From positions 2,706 through 66,705 of the forward strand of contig NZ_OZ060394.1 of the NCBI RefSeq assembly GCF_964059095.1: a stretch of 64,000 bases of DNA, read 5' to 3'. Under the pieces are notes generated by a model that was not told the DNA's origin, searched no databases, and saw only the letters and a program-made list of their open reading frames with translations. The translations under genes and the position numbers were made by a program. The DNA is from Buchnera aphidicola (Chaetosiphella stipae setosa). Lineage in GTDB: Bacteria > Pseudomonadota > Gammaproteobacteria > Enterobacterales > Enterobacteriaceae. This document shows, in pieces, positions 37,607 to 47,942 of this stretch. How positions within the stretch are numbered: position 1 is the first letter of the stretch; the number at the start of each line of letters is the position of its first letter.

Positions 37607-38057
37607 TTGTATTTTTTTTAGAGATTTTTTTTTTATTTTTTCTTTTTTTTTGAAAATTAGGATATTTTCAAATTAATTTAATATTTTACTTTTTTTTTAA
37701 AAAAAAATCAAATACTTAAAATTAAATTTTTAAAATTTTTTTTCCAAAGATTTTTTTTTTACAATATTATAAAAATAGAAATTTTTTAAAAGGAATACTA
37801 AATAATTTAATTAAAATGTATATTTTAAAACAAAAAAATATTAAAGTGTATTTATATGAATAATTTAATTATATCTATAAATCAAATATCTATTGTTTTA
37901 TTTTTATCAAAATTCATTTTTTCTAAAAAAGTGTCTTCTTTTTTTTCTTTATTTTTCTTTATTTTTTTTATTTTTTTTGAAAAAAAAATTTTTTATAAAT
38001 TTATTTATAGTTTTTAAATATTTTTTTATTTATTTTAAACCTTCTGAAGAGTCAAAT
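37607..38057. other. 451-nt spacer between tRNA-Thr and metF, no credible gene
   Basis: Almost pure A/T spacer that must hold the promoter of the tRNA-secE unit on one side and of metF on the other. A 53-codon frame starts at ATG 37856 and ends at 38017. It is phenylalanine/isoleucine-rich low-complexity sequence without similarity I recognise. The metF frame also stays open upstream (from 37893), but that part is unconserved. I see no murB or birA remains. Confidence 0.6.
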
Positions 38058-38912
38058 ATGATTTTTTTAAAAAATTTCATTAATATTGATGATATTAATT
38101 TATCGTTTGAATTTTTTCCTCCTTTAGATTCTAGTAAAAATGAAAAATTTTGGAAGGAAATTAAAAGACTTTCTACTTTGCATTCTAAATTTATGTCTGT
38201 TACTTATGGAGCAAATAATGGAAATAAAACTAGAACTTATAATTTTGTGAAAGAATTAAAGTTATATACAAATATAGAATCAGCTCCTCATATTACTTGT
38301 GTACATGAAAATCCAAGAGATTTAAAAAATCTTATTTTAAAATATTTAAATCTTGGTGTGAAGAATATTGTTGCTTTAAGAGGAGATTATTTAAATAAAA
38401 ATAAAGAACCTCAAATGTATGCTTGTGATTTAGTTATTTTATTAAAAAAAATTGCAGATTTTAATATATCTGTAGCTGCGTATCCAGAAGTTCATCCTGA
38501 AGCAAAAAATTCTCAATTTGATTTAATGAATTTAAAAAAGAAAATTGATGCTGGAGCGAATCAAGCAATTACTCAATTTTTTTTCGATATTGAAAATTTT
38601 TTACGGTTTCGGGATAAATGTGTAGGTCTTGGTATTAAAGAGAAAATTATTCCGGGAATATTACCAATTTATGATTTTAATCAGGTATATAAATTTTGTT
38701 TAATATCTAATATATTTGTTCCTATTTGGTTAAAAAAATTATATTTGAAATCTGATAATACTGTCAATAAAAATTATATTATTGGAAGAAATATTGCAAT
38801 TAATATGATACATACTTTATATAAAGAAGGTATACGAGATTTTCATATATATACCTTAAATAAATTAGATTTTATTAATTCTATCTTTGTAAATTTAAAT
38901 ACAATTTTTTAA
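38058..38912 (+). CDS. metF: 5,10-methylenetetrahydrofolate reductase
   Basis: FAD enzyme that makes 5-methyltetrahydrofolate, the methyl donor of MetE in this window. The 284-residue product (E. coli 296) has the catalytic FEFFPP near the N-terminus, KFMSVTYGANNG, NIVALRGDY, the SVAAYPEVHPEAK block, AITQFFFD and IIPGILPI. I start at ATG 38058 (MIFLKNFINIDDINLSFEF); the open frame continues upstream to 37893 but that stretch is hydrophobic low-complexity sequence. In relatives it is followed by argE, argC and argB; here argG follows directly. Confidence 0.94.
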   Translation: MIFLKNFINIDDINLSFEFFPPLDSSKNEKFWKEIKRLSTLHSKFMSVTYGANNGNKTRTYNFVKELKLYTNIESAPHITCVHENPRDLKNLILKYLNLGVKNIVALRGDYLNKNKEPQMYACDLVILLKKIADFNISVAAYPEVHPEAKNSQFDLMNLKKKIDAGANQAITQFFFDIENFLRFRDKCVGLGIKEKIIPGILPIYDFNQVYKFCLISNIFVPIWLKKLYLKSDNTVNKNYIIGRNIAINMIHTLYKEGIRDFHIYTLNKLDFINSIFVNLNTIF

Positions 38913-39093
38913 ATAATTTTATTTGAAAGATCAATTTTTAAAAAAATTCTGATATAATATTTTTAGATAATTTATTTTATATTAAGTAAAATCTTTTATA
39001 AATTTTTTTTAGTTTAATATCGAATCTTTCTAGCTGTAATAACATTTGTAATTTTTATATTATATTTAAAATAAAAAATTTAGGAGTATCATT

Positions 39094-40293
39094 TTGAGTA
39101 AAAAAATTGTTGTTTTAGCTTATTCCGGAGGATTAGATACTTCAGCAATTATTCCTTGGATTAAGGAAAATTATGATTTAAATGTGTTTGCTTTAGTAGT
39201 AGATATTGGACAATCTTTTGAAGATTTACAAGATATTGAAAAAAAAGCAATTAGTTCTGGAGCAATTGGATGTCAAATAATTGATTTAAAAGAAAAGTTT
39301 GTGAATGATTATGTGTATCCATTATTAAAAATTGGAGCATTATATGAAGGTTCATATCTTTTAGGAACTGCGATTGCTAGACCAATAATAGCAAAAGCAC
39401 AAATAGATTTTGCTAAAAAAATTGGTGCAGTGGCATTAGCTCATGGAGCTACTGGGAAAGGAAACGATCAAGTAAGGTTTGAAATGGTTTATGCTTCTTT
39501 AGATTCCAAATTAAAGATTATTTCTCCATGGAGAGAATGGGATTTTAAATCTCGAGAAGATTTATTAAAATATTTAAAAGAAAAAAATATTCCAACAAAC
39601 GCAACTAAAAAGAAAATATATAGTAGAGATGAGAATATTTTTCATATTTCTACTGAAGGTGGAGTATTGGAAGATTTATGGAATAAGGCTAGTAAAGATT
39701 GTTGGGTGTGGACACAAGATGTAGAAAATGCTCCAAATGATCCTGAATATGTTGTTTTAGGAATTCAAAATGGATATGTTAATTCTATTAATAATGTTAA
39801 AAAAAGTCCGTATCAATGTTTAAAACAATTAAATAAAATTGGTTCTATTCATGGTATTGGAAGAATAGATATCGTTGAAAATAGATTAGTTGGTTTAAAA
39901 TCTCGTGGTTGTTATGAAACTCCTGGTGGAACTATTATTTATCAAGCAATTAGAGCTATTGAACAGTTAGTTTTTGATAAAGATTCTATGAAGTGGAAAG
40001 AGAATTTAGCATTAGAAATGTCTCATTTAATTTATGATGGAAAATGGTTTTCACCTATAAGAGAGTCTATTCAATCTGCTTCTAATGTCTTGTCTGAAGT
40101 TGTTACTGGTACTGTGGTTTTAAAGTTATATAAAGGTTCTGTATATGCAGTACAAAAAAAATCAGTTAATTCTTTATATTTACGATCATATTCTACTTTT
40201 AGTGAAGATAATGTATATAAACAATCTGATGCTTCTGGTTTTATTAATTTGTATTCTCTCTCTACGAGAATTCGTTCTATTCAAAAAAAATAA
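39094..40293 (+). CDS. argG: Argininosuccinate synthase
   Basis: ATP-dependent ligase joining citrulline and aspartate. The 399-residue product has the N-type ATP pyrophosphatase loop [27 protein letters not shown] for substrate binding and [10 protein letters not shown]. It belongs to the common roughly 400-residue type, not the longer E. coli type (447 aa). The start is TTG at 39094, placed 7 nt after AGGAG and aligned with the family start. It forms a likely operon with argH. The preceding spacer (181 nt) leaves no room for argE, argC or argB. Confidence 0.95.
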   Translation: MSKKIVVLAYSGGLDTSAIIPWIKENYDLNVFALVVDIGQSFEDLQDIEKKAISSGAIGCQIIDLKEKFVNDYVYPLLKIGALYEGSYLLGTAIARPIIAKAQIDFAKKIGAVALAHGATGKGNDQVRFEMVYASLDSKLKIISPWREWDFKSREDLLKYLKEKNIPTNATKKKIYSRDENIFHISTEGGVLEDLWNKASKDCWVWTQDVENAPNDPEYVVLGIQNGYVNSINNVKKSPYQCLKQLNKIGSIHGIGRIDIVENRLVGLKSRGCYETPGGTIIYQAIRAIEQLVFDKDSMKWKENLALEMSHLIYDGKWFSPIRESIQSASNVLSEVVTGTVVLKLYKGSVYAVQKKSVNSLYLRSYSTFSEDNVYKQSDASGFINLYSLSTRIRSIQKK

Positions 40294-40361
40294 TTTTTTA
40301 TTTTGTTATAAATAAGATAAAAAATACACGTTATTTAAAAATCTTTATTTTGGAAAATTAT

Positions 40362-41747
40362 ATGTCTCTTTGGGGCGGAAGATTTATTAAAGAACAGAAT
40401 AAATTTTTTAAAGATTTCAACAATTCTTTAAAAATAGATTTTATTTTGTTTAAACAAGATATTAAAGGATCTATAGCTTGGTCTAAGATTCTTTTAAAGA
40501 GTAATATTATTACTTGCGAAGAACAAAAAAAAATAGAAACAGCGTTAAATTTAATTTTTGAAGAAATAAAAAACGATCCGCAGAAGATTTTATTAAGTGA
40601 TAAAGAAGATATACATTCATGGGTTGAATCAAGACTTATTTATATTTTAGGTGATATAGGTAAAAAACTTCATACTGGAAGAAGTAGAAATGATCAAGTC
40701 GCAACAGATTTAAAGTTATGGTGTAAAAAAAAAATTAAAGTTTTAAAAAAAAGAATTATAAAATTTCAAAAAATTTTGCTTGATTTAGCAGAGAAAAATA
40801 TTTCTTCTGTGATTTCAGGATATACTCATTTACAAAGAGCGCAACCGATTCTGTTTTCTCATTGGTTTTTAGCATATTTTGAGATGATGAAACGTGATTT
40901 TTCTCGTCTTCAAGATTGTTTAAAAAGATTAAATATTAGTCCATTAGGTTCTGCTGCTTTAGCGGGTACTGGTTGGAAAATAAATAGAAAAAAATTAGCT
41001 TCTTATATGGGTTTTGAGAAAGCAAGCAAGAATAGTTTAGATAGTGTTTCTGATCGTGATTATGTTGTAGAACTCTTATCTATTGCATCTATTAGTATGA
41101 TGCATTTATCAAGATTTTCTGAAGATTTAATTTTTTTTAATTCTGGTGAATGTAATTTTATTGAATTATCAGATGAAGTAACTTCGGGTTCTTCTTTAAT
41201 GCCTCAAAAAAAAAATCCAGATTCATTAGAATTAATTAGAGGAAAAACTGGAAAAGTTTATGGTTCTTTATTAAATATTTTAGTAATTTTAAAGGGTCTT
41301 CCTTTAGCTTATAATAAAGATATGCAAGAAGATAAAGAGTGTTTATTTACAGCTTTAAATGTTTTGGATGATTGTTTAAAAATGTCTACAATAATTTTGT
41401 TAGGATTAAAAATTAATAATAAAATATGTAGAAAATCAGCTGAAAGAGGATATTCAAATTCTACTGATTTAGCAGATTATTTAGTAAAAAAAGGTATTAG
41501 TTTTAGAAATGCACATGAAATTTCTGGGAAAATTGTTTTGTATGCTATTGATCATAATAAATCTTTGTCCCAACTAAAATTAAGAGTTTTTAGAAAATTT
41601 TGTTCGGTAATTAATGATGATATATATGAAAATATTAGTTTAGAAAGTTGTTTGGATAAAAAAAATTCTTATGGTGGCACTTCTAAAAGACAAGTTTTAA
41701 GTGCTATTGATAAAGCTCAAGAATATATTTTAAAAATAACAAATTAA
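40362..41747 (+). CDS. argH: Argininosuccinate lyase
   Basis: Splits argininosuccinate into arginine and fumarate. The 461-residue product (E. coli 457) starts [16 protein letters not shown] and shows the substrate-binding [12 protein letters not shown], the catalytic-histidine block [10 protein letters not shown], and the fumarase-superfamily signature [13 protein letters not shown] use the ATG at 40362, with GGAAA just upstream; a TTG at 40350 would add four residues. The lyase signature loop is fully intact, so the last arginine step should work. Confidence 0.96.
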   Translation: MSLWGGRFIKEQNKFFKDFNNSLKIDFILFKQDIKGSIAWSKILLKSNIITCEEQKKIETALNLIFEEIKNDPQKILLSDKEDIHSWVESRLIYILGDIGKKLHTGRSRNDQVATDLKLWCKKKIKVLKKRIIKFQKILLDLAEKNISSVISGYTHLQRAQPILFSHWFLAYFEMMKRDFSRLQDCLKRLNISPLGSAALAGTGWKINRKKLASYMGFEKASKNSLDSVSDRDYVVELLSIASISMMHLSRFSEDLIFFNSGECNFIELSDEVTSGSSLMPQKKNPDSLELIRGKTGKVYGSLLNILVILKGLPLAYNKDMQEDKECLFTALNVLDDCLKMSTIILLGLKINNKICRKSAERGYSNSTDLADYLVKKGISFRNAHEISGKIVLYAIDHNKSLSQLKLRVFRKFCSVINDDIYENISLESCLDKKNSYGGTSKRQVLSAIDKAQEYILKITN

Positions 41748-41911
41748 TTTTGAAATGAAAAAATTACATTTTTTTAAAATTTGTATATTTTTATTTTTTT
41801 TCAGAGATTATTATTTTTGTTTATATTTTTATAAATAAAAATATTTTTTTAAAATTAATGCTTTTTTAATGTTATATTAATAATTAATTTATTTTTTATA
41901 AGAGATTTTTA

Positions 41912-42367
41912 ATGTCAGAAGAAAAACAAAAAGAAAAGAAATCTGAAATTCAATTTCAAATTCAAAAAATTTATACAAAAAATGTTTCTTTTAAATCTCC
42001 TAATTCTCCGTATATTTTTAAAGAACAATGGAGTCCGAATATTTCTTGTGATTTAAATAATATATGTAGTAAATTGGAAGATCATGTATTTCATGTTATT
42101 TTAAAAGTTTCTGTAAAAGTAACACTTCAATCGAAGTTAATTTTTAAATGTAAAGTTCATCAATCTGGAATATTTTACATTCAAGGTATGCCTGAAGAAG
42201 AATTAACACGTTGTTTAGGTGCATATTGTCCAAATATTCTTTTTCCTTATGCGCGTGAATGTATTTCTAATTTAACAGTAAAAAGTGGATTTCCTCAATT
42301 AAATTTAGAACCAGTAAATTTTGATGTCGCTCTTAAAAAATCAAAAAATATAGAGAATTCTAAATAA
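41912..42367 (+). CDS. secB: Protein-export chaperone SecB
   Basis: Tetrameric cytoplasmic chaperone that keeps preproteins unfolded for SecA. The 151-residue product (E. coli 155) aligns from QFQIQKIYTKNVSFKSPNSP through the core beta sheet to the conserved CLGAYCPNILFPYARECISNL and the C-terminal GFPQLNLEPVNFD that touches SecA. In E. coli gpsA and cysE follow; neither is present before rpoD. Confidence 0.95.
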   Translation: MSEEKQKEKKSEIQFQIQKIYTKNVSFKSPNSPYIFKEQWSPNISCDLNNICSKLEDHVFHVILKVSVKVTLQSKLIFKCKVHQSGIFYIQGMPEEELTRCLGAYCPNILFPYARECISNLTVKSGFPQLNLEPVNFDVALKKSKNIENSK

Positions 42368-42422
42368 AAATTTTTTATGTAAGAATATATTTTTTTAAAG
42401 AAATTTTGAATGATTTTATTTT

Positions 42423-42454
42423 GTTAACAATAATCTTATATAATTATTGTTAAC
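42423..42454. terminator. Hairpin between convergent secB and rpoD
   Basis: Perfect 12-bp inverted repeat GTTAACAATAAT / ATTATTGTTAAC around an 8-nt loop, midway between two converging genes. AT-rich stem and loosely T-rich flanks fit a shared terminator. Confidence 0.6.
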
Positions 42455-42508
42455 GATATTTTATTTAAAAATATTAATTTTTTTTTATTTTTTATTTAAA
42501 AAAAAAAG

Positions 42509-44332
42509 TTAATCATCTAAAAAGCTTTTTAAAATTTCTGATCTGCTAGGATGTCTTAATTTTCTTAATGCTTTAGCTTCAATTTGTCGTATTCTTTCTC
42601 TAGTTACATCAAATTGTTTACCTACTTCTTCTAACGTGTGATCTGTATTCATATCAATTCCAAATCTCATACGTAAAACTTTTGCTTCTCTTGGAGTAAG
42701 ACTAGAAAGAATATTATTTGTTGCATTTTTTAAACTTTTTGATGTCGCTGAATCTAAAGGAAGTTCTAAAGAAGTATCTTCAATAAAATCTCCTAAATGA
42801 GAATCTTCATCATCTCCGATAGGGGTTTCCATAGAAATTGGTTCTTTGGCGATCTTAAGAACTTTTCTAATTTTTTCTTCTGAAATAAACATTTTTTCAG
42901 AAAGTTCTTCTGGTGTTGGTTCTCTTCCTATTTTCTGTAAAATTTTTCTTGATATTCTATTTAATTTATTTATTGTTTCTATCATATGTACTGGTATTCG
43001 AATAGTTCTTGCTTGATCAGCAATTGATCGAGTTATTGCTTGTCTAATCCACCATGTAGCGTATGTGGAAAATTTATATCCTCTACGATATTCAAATTTA
43101 TCAACTGCTTTCATTAATCCGATATTTCCTTCTTGGATTAAATCAAGAAATTGTAACCCTCTATTGGTATATTTTTTTGCAATAGAGATGACTAATCTTA
43201 AATTTGCTTCTACCATTTCTTTTTTTGCATATTTTGCTTTATTTTCTCCAAGTACGATTTTTTTATTGATATTTTTAATTTGACTAATAGTTAAATTAAT
43301 TTTTTTTTCAATTTTAATTAATTTGTTTATTCTATATTTTATTATTTTTTCAATTTTTAGTAATTTTTTCTTCCATTTTTGATTCATTTCTTTAATGATT
43401 TCTATCCATTTTTGATTTGTTTCATATTCTAAAAAAAGTTTTATAAATATTTTTTTAGGAATTTTGCATTTTTCTATACATAATTTCATTAAATTTTTTT
43501 CATGTTTTCGAATTTTTTGTACAACATAACGCATATTTTTAATGAGGTAATTGAATTGCTTAGGTGCTAATTTAAATTGTTTAAATATTAAAGATAATTT
43601 TTTAATTTCTTGAATAGAATCTTTATGATTTCTTTTTTTTTTTTTAATTGTATTATGCGTGATAATATATTGTTTTTTTAATTCTAAAAATTTTTTTTGT
43701 GCTAATGTTATATCAATTTCATCTTCATGAGTGTTAATTTGTTCTTCTTGAATAGATTGGATTTTTTTTCTTTCTATCGTATATTTTTTTTTAGTATATT
43801 TTTTTTTATTTTTTGATTTTTTTTGATCTAAAAATCCTATGATAACATCTGAAAGTTTTATTTTTCCAGATTTAATATGATCATATTGTTTTAACAAATA
43901 TGTTATAGATTTAGGATATTCTGAGACTGATGATTGAACTTCTTTTATTCCTTCTTCAATTCTTTTAGCAATTTCTATTTCACCTTCTCTTGTTAATAAT
44001 TCTACTGTGCCCATTTCTCGCATATACATTCTTATTGGATCTGTTGTACGAACCAATTCTGTCTCTACATTTGATAATACTTGTGTAACAGCCTCAACTG
44101 CATCTTCATCAGTATTATTATGATTAGGATTGATAATTAAATCATCAGAATCAGGTACTTTTTCAACGACTTCAATTCCCATGTCATTAATTATTTGAAG
44201 AATATCTTGAATTTGTTCTGAATCAATCATATCTTCTGGTAAATGGTCGTTAATCTCAGAAAAAGTTAAAAATCCTTGCACTTTGCCATGTTTAATAAGC
44301 GATTTTAGCTGTGATTTTTTTTTTTTATCCAT
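42509..44332 (-). CDS. rpoD: RNA polymerase primary sigma factor (sigma-70)
   Basis: Directs transcription of housekeeping genes. The 607-residue product (E. coli 613) has region 1.1 ([20 protein letters not shown]), region 1.2 [17 protein letters not shown], the large non-conserved insert, region 2 ([49 protein letters not shown]), and region 4.2 with [28 protein letters not shown]. The acidic stretch of the E. coli insert is replaced by lysine-rich sequence. Last gene of rpsU-dnaG-rpoD; the 152-nt gap to dnaG carries a 45-nt homopolymer. Confidence 0.97.
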   Translation of the reverse strand: MDKKKKSQLKSLIKHGKVQGFLTFSEINDHLPEDMIDSEQIQDILQIINDMGIEVVEKVPDSDDLIINPNHNNTDEDAVEAVTQVLSNVETELVRTTDPIRMYMREMGTVELLTREGEIEIAKRIEEGIKEVQSSVSEYPKSITYLLKQYDHIKSGKIKLSDVIIGFLDQKKSKNKKKYTKKKYTIERKKIQSIQEEQINTHEDEIDITLAQKKFLELKKQYIITHNTIKKKKRNHKDSIQEIKKLSLIFKQFKLAPKQFNYLIKNMRYVVQKIRKHEKNLMKLCIEKCKIPKKIFIKLFLEYETNQKWIEIIKEMNQKWKKKLLKIEKIIKYRINKLIKIEKKINLTISQIKNINKKIVLGENKAKYAKKEMVEANLRLVISIAKKYTNRGLQFLDLIQEGNIGLMKAVDKFEYRRGYKFSTYATWWIRQAITRSIADQARTIRIPVHMIETINKLNRISRKILQKIGREPTPEELSEKMFISEEKIRKVLKIAKEPISMETPIGDDEDSHLGDFIEDTSLELPLDSATSKSLKNATNNILSSLTPREAKVLRMRFGIDMNTDHTLEEVGKQFDVTRERIRQIEAKALRKLRHPSRSEILKSFLDD

Positions 44333-44383
44333 AAGATAATGTCCATTTTATTAATTTAAATGAGATAGAAATTTTTTTTATTT

Positions 44384-44434
<51 letters not shown>

Positions 44435-44484
44435 AATTTTTTTTTTTTTTAAAAAAATTATTTTTTTATAAAAAACAATAATTT

Positions 44485-46221
44485 TTAAGATTTTTTTATT
44501 TGAAGTATTTTTTTTTTTAAAGACCAAATTTTTATTTTATCTTTTTTTTTAAGATTATTATTTTTCTCCTTAAGAAGTATTTTTTTAATTTTTTTTTTTA
44601 TTTTTTTTATATATAGGTAATTTAGTATTTCTAAAAATGTTTTTTTTACTTTTTTTTGCGAAATCATATTTTCCCAGTTAGAAAAATATTTTAAAATAAA
44701 GTATATTTTCTTGTTTCTATATTCTTCTAATAGTATTCCTGTATTTAATATTTTTTTTTTTTTACATGTTTCTATTATATTTAAAAATATTGGGATTCCT
44801 TTATTTTTGATTTTAGAGATTTTTGGAAGGTTTAATTGCAACTTATGTAATTGAGGATTTTGTACAATCAAACTAATTAAAATTCGCATTAAGCTATATT
44901 TTTTTTTTTTACATATGTGTTTTTTTGTAAATATTTTTTTAAAATTATCATTATTAGATATTCCAATTTTTTTTTTTAATAATTTATATAAAAAAAATTG
45001 ATAAATTTTATTTGGGATCTTATTAATTAAAGACATTGAGTCATAAAAAAAATTTTTTTTACCTTCCACTGTTTTAATATTATGTTTTTTTTTAATTTTT
45101 TTAAAAAAATATTCTGACATATATATTGCATTTTTTATTCTTTTTTTGAAAGATTTTTTTCCTTCTTTTTGTATAATTGAATCTGGATCTTCATTTTTAG
45201 GAAGAAATATAAATTTTAAATATTTTTTTTTATATAAATAAGGTAAAGAGTTTATAAGAGTTTGCCATGATGCTTTTCTTCCAGCTTTATCTCCATCATA
45301 ACAAAATATAATTGTATTAGTCATATTAAACATTTTTTTTAAATGTTCTTTTGTACAAGATGTTCCTAATATTGAAATGACATTTTTAATATTGAATTGT
45401 TTTAAAACAATAACATCAAAATATCCTTCCACTACAATTAAATATTTTAGATTATTTTTTTTTTTTAATTCATACAATCCATATATTTGTTTTTTTTTAT
45501 GAAATATTTTTGTTTCAGGAGAATTGATATATTTTGGAAATTGATTATTGATTTTTAATAGTCTGCCTCCAAAACCATTTATTTTTCCATGTTGATCTCT
45601 GATTGGAAATATAATTCTATTATGAAATCTATCATATTTTTTTCCAGAATAATTTATATTGATCACTCCTGTATTAATTAAATCTTGAGTATTATAATTT
45701 CTAGAAATATTTAAGATTTGTTGTGTTGTTTTTAAATTGGCATATCCTAATAAAAATAAATTGAATATTTTTTTTTTTATTCCTCTTTTTTTAATATAAT
45801 TTAAAATTTTTATAGATTGTTTTTGATTTAAATTTTTATGATATATATAAGATATATTTTTCATTAAATCATATAATTTTTTTTTTTTTCCATATTCTTG
45901 ATATAATTTATAATTATTTTTTTTATACGGAATATATGTATTATTTAATATAGATAATTCTTCTATGCATTCAATAAATGTAAATCCATCATAATGCATT
46001 AAAAAATCAATTGCATTTCCATGCATATTGCATCCAAAACAATGATAAATTTGTTTTTCATTATTTACAATAAAAGAAGGAGTTTTTTCTTCGTGAAAAG
46101 GACACTTTGATTGGTAATTTTTTCCTTTTTTTTTTAGATTAATTTTCGATTTAATTAAATCTACGATATTTGTTTTTGATAGTAATTCATTAATAAAATC
46201 TTTTGGAATGTTTCGCATCAT
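44485..46221 (-). CDS. dnaG: DNA primase
   Basis: Synthesises RNA primers for replication. The 578-residue product (E. coli 581) has the N-terminal zinc domain (CPFHEEKTPSF, YHCFGCNMHGNAIDF), the RNA polymerase core with the basic motif and TOPRIM residues (VVEGYFDVI, FCYDGDKAGRKAS), and a C-terminal domain that has drifted into lysine/isoleucine-rich sequence and is hard to align. That domain binds DnaB helicase, so partner recognition may have changed. Middle gene of the macromolecular synthesis operon. Confidence 0.95.
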   Translation of the reverse strand: MMRNIPKDFINELLSKTNIVDLIKSKINLKKKGKNYQSKCPFHEEKTPSFIVNNEKQIYHCFGCNMHGNAIDFLMHYDGFTFIECIEELSILNNTYIPYKKNNYKLYQEYGKKKKLYDLMKNISYIYHKNLNQKQSIKILNYIKKRGIKKKIFNLFLLGYANLKTTQQILNISRNYNTQDLINTGVININYSGKKYDRFHNRIIFPIRDQHGKINGFGGRLLKINNQFPKYINSPETKIFHKKKQIYGLYELKKKNNLKYLIVVEGYFDVIVLKQFNIKNVISILGTSCTKEHLKKMFNMTNTIIFCYDGDKAGRKASWQTLINSLPYLYKKKYLKFIFLPKNEDPDSIIQKEGKKSFKKRIKNAIYMSEYFFKKIKKKHNIKTVEGKKNFFYDSMSLINKIPNKIYQFFLYKLLKKKIGISNNDNFKKIFTKKHICKKKKYSLMRILISLIVQNPQLHKLQLNLPKISKIKNKGIPIFLNIIETCKKKKILNTGILLEEYRNKKIYFILKYFSNWENMISQKKVKKTFLEILNYLYIKKIKKKIKKILLKEKNNNLKKKDKIKIWSLKKKILQIKKS

Positions 46222-46258
46222 ATTTTTGAAAAGAATTTTTTAAAAAATAAATAAAATT

Positions 46259-46285
46259 ACCGTTCCTATTTTTAATATGAACGGT
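46259..46285 (-). terminator. rpsU-dnaG intercistronic terminator
   Basis: A 7-bp stem, ACCGTTC (46259-46265) and GAACGGT (46279-46285), followed on the minus strand by a T-rich tract. In E. coli a terminator in the same place reduces dnaG expression relative to rpsU; the position is conserved here. Confidence 0.65.
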
Positions 46286-46310
46286 TTCATAAATGAAATA
46301 AAAATTTAAA

Positions 46311-46526
46311 TTAATACATACGTTTTCTTTTTAAATTTTCTCTACATAGTTTTTTTGATAATCTTTTTATTGCAGCTGTTTTTGCTCTTTTTCTTGCTGT
46401 AGTAGGTTTTTCATAACATTCTCTTCTACGAATTTCTGATAATATTCCAGCTTTTTCACAAGATCTTTTAAAACGTCTTAAAGCAACGTCAAATGGTTCG
46501 TTTTCTCTAACTTTTATTATTGGCAT
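46311..46526 (-). CDS. rpsU: 30S ribosomal protein S21
   Basis: Small basic protein of the 30S platform that helps initiation. The 71-residue product is a near-identical match ([44 protein letters not shown]), with exactly the E. coli length. First gene of rpsU-dnaG-rpoD, divergent from tsaD as in E. coli. Confidence 0.97.
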   Translation of the reverse strand: MPIIKVRENEPFDVALRRFKRSCEKAGILSEIRRRECYEKPTTARKRAKTAAIKRLSKKLCRENLKRKRMY

Positions 46527-46641
46527 ATTTTTTCCTGTATTTTTTTTACTTTTTTTTTTATTTTTCTAAATTTACATAGTTTATCAAATTTATCATTTGA
46601 AATCAGTTATAATCAATATTATTTTATAATTTTTAAAAAAT

Positions 46642-47682
46642 ATGAAAATTCTAGGTATTGAAACTTCATGTGATGATACAGGAATTGCCATATATGATGA
46701 TGAAAATGGATTAATTTTTAATGAAAAATTTAATCAATCATTAATACATAATAAATATGGTGGAGTTGTTCCTGAAATAGCTTCTAGAGAACATACATTA
46801 AATATTTCATTTTTAATAGAAAAAATTTCTAAAAATTTAAATATAAATTTTAAAAAAATTAATGCTATTGCGTATACTTGTGGACCTGGATTAATTGGTT
46901 CTTTGTTAGTTGGTGCAACTTTTGGATCCGCATTAGCTTATTCTTTAAATATTCCTACTGTTTTAGTGAATCATTTGGAAGCGCATTTAATCTCTATTAT
47001 GATGGAAAAAAAATGTCCGATCTTTCCTTTTATAGGAATGTTAGTTTCTGGAAAACATACTGAATTAATTTATGCACATAAATTTGGAAAATATAGTCTT
47101 TTAGGTAAAACTCGCGATGATAGCGCTGGAGAAGTATTTGATAAAGTAGCCAAAAATTTAAATTTAAATTATCCTGGTGGGCCGGAAATTGCAAAAATCT
47201 CTAAATTTGGAAATTTTAATAAGTATTTTTTTCCGAGACCAATGTTGAAAACAAATAATTTAGATTTTAGTTTTTCAGGTTTAAAAACTGCAGTAGTAAA
47301 TTTTATTAAAAAGCAATCTATGTTAGATTTTCAATTGATATCTGATGTTGCAAATGCTTTTGAAGAATCTATTACAGATGTTTTAGTAACAAAATGTAAA
47401 CATGCATTGAAAAAAACTCGATTAAAACGTTTAGTAATTTCTGGAGGAGTGAGTGCAAATATTTTATTAAGAAGAAAATTAAGACATATGGTTTCTAAAT
47501 GTAAAGGAGAAATTTTTTTTGTACGTCCTGAATTTTGTACAGATAATGCAGCTATGATAGCTTATTTAGGAATGTTAAAATTTCAATTAAATCAAATTCA
47601 ATCAAATTTAAATATTTACGTTGATCCTAAGTTAAAAATTTATAATTCAAAGATGAATTTGAATTTTATTAGTAATATTTGA
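46642..47682 (+). CDS. tsaD: tRNA threonylcarbamoyladenosine transferase TsaD
   Basis: Transfers threonylcarbamoyl to A37 of ANN-decoding tRNAs, working with TsaB, TsaC and TsaE. The 346-residue product (E. coli 337) begins MKILGIETSCDDTGIAIYDD, has the metal-binding NHLEAH (about residues 112-116), the ASKHA phosphate motifs GMLVSGKHTEL and LVISGGVSAN, and DNAAMIAYLG. Older names are gcp and ygjD. The C-terminal end is about ten residues longer than usual. Confidence 0.95.
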   Translation: MKILGIETSCDDTGIAIYDDENGLIFNEKFNQSLIHNKYGGVVPEIASREHTLNISFLIEKISKNLNINFKKINAIAYTCGPGLIGSLLVGATFGSALAYSLNIPTVLVNHLEAHLISIMMEKKCPIFPFIGMLVSGKHTELIYAHKFGKYSLLGKTRDDSAGEVFDKVAKNLNLNYPGGPEIAKISKFGNFNKYFFPRPMLKTNNLDFSFSGLKTAVVNFIKKQSMLDFQLISDVANAFEESITDVLVTKCKHALKKTRLKRLVISGGVSANILLRRKLRHMVSKCKGEIFFVRPEFCTDNAAMIAYLGMLKFQLNQIQSNLNIYVDPKLKIYNSKMNLNFISNI

Positions 47683-47698
47683 AATATTTTATTTTCGT

Positions 47699-47721
47699 TT
47701 ATAAACTTTACAAGTTTATAA
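47699..47721 (+). terminator. Weak hairpin after tsaD
   Basis: A 10-bp inverted repeat TTATAAACTT / AAGTTTATAA with a 3-nt loop 16 nt after the tsaD stop, followed by T-rich sequence. It is probably the tsaD terminator. The rest of the spacer to cca (to 47942) is featureless A/T sequence. Confidence 0.45.
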
Positions 47722-47942
47722 TTAATTATCTAAAAAATTTTTTAAATATAAAAATTTTAATATAATTGTTATAGAATTTTTTTTTAAATTTTTTTTATTA
47801 TGAAAAAATTGAAATGCTTATAGTTTGTAAAGAAAAATTTTTTGTGCTTTAAAAAATATTTTATAATAAATGAATAAAATTTATATCTCAAAATTTTTTT
47901 ATATATTTTGCAAAAAAATAAATAATTTTTTTAGGATGATAA

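Noticed and set aside
37893-38057. N-terminal membrane extension of MetF.
   Set aside because: The in-frame upstream stretch is low-complexity Phe/Leu/Ile sequence with no counterpart in the family; ATG 38058 fits the normal start.
43065-43283. Plus-strand frame within rpoD, and similar frames opposite gyrB, rpoB and rpoC.
   Set aside because: Antisense shadows of strongly conserved genes.
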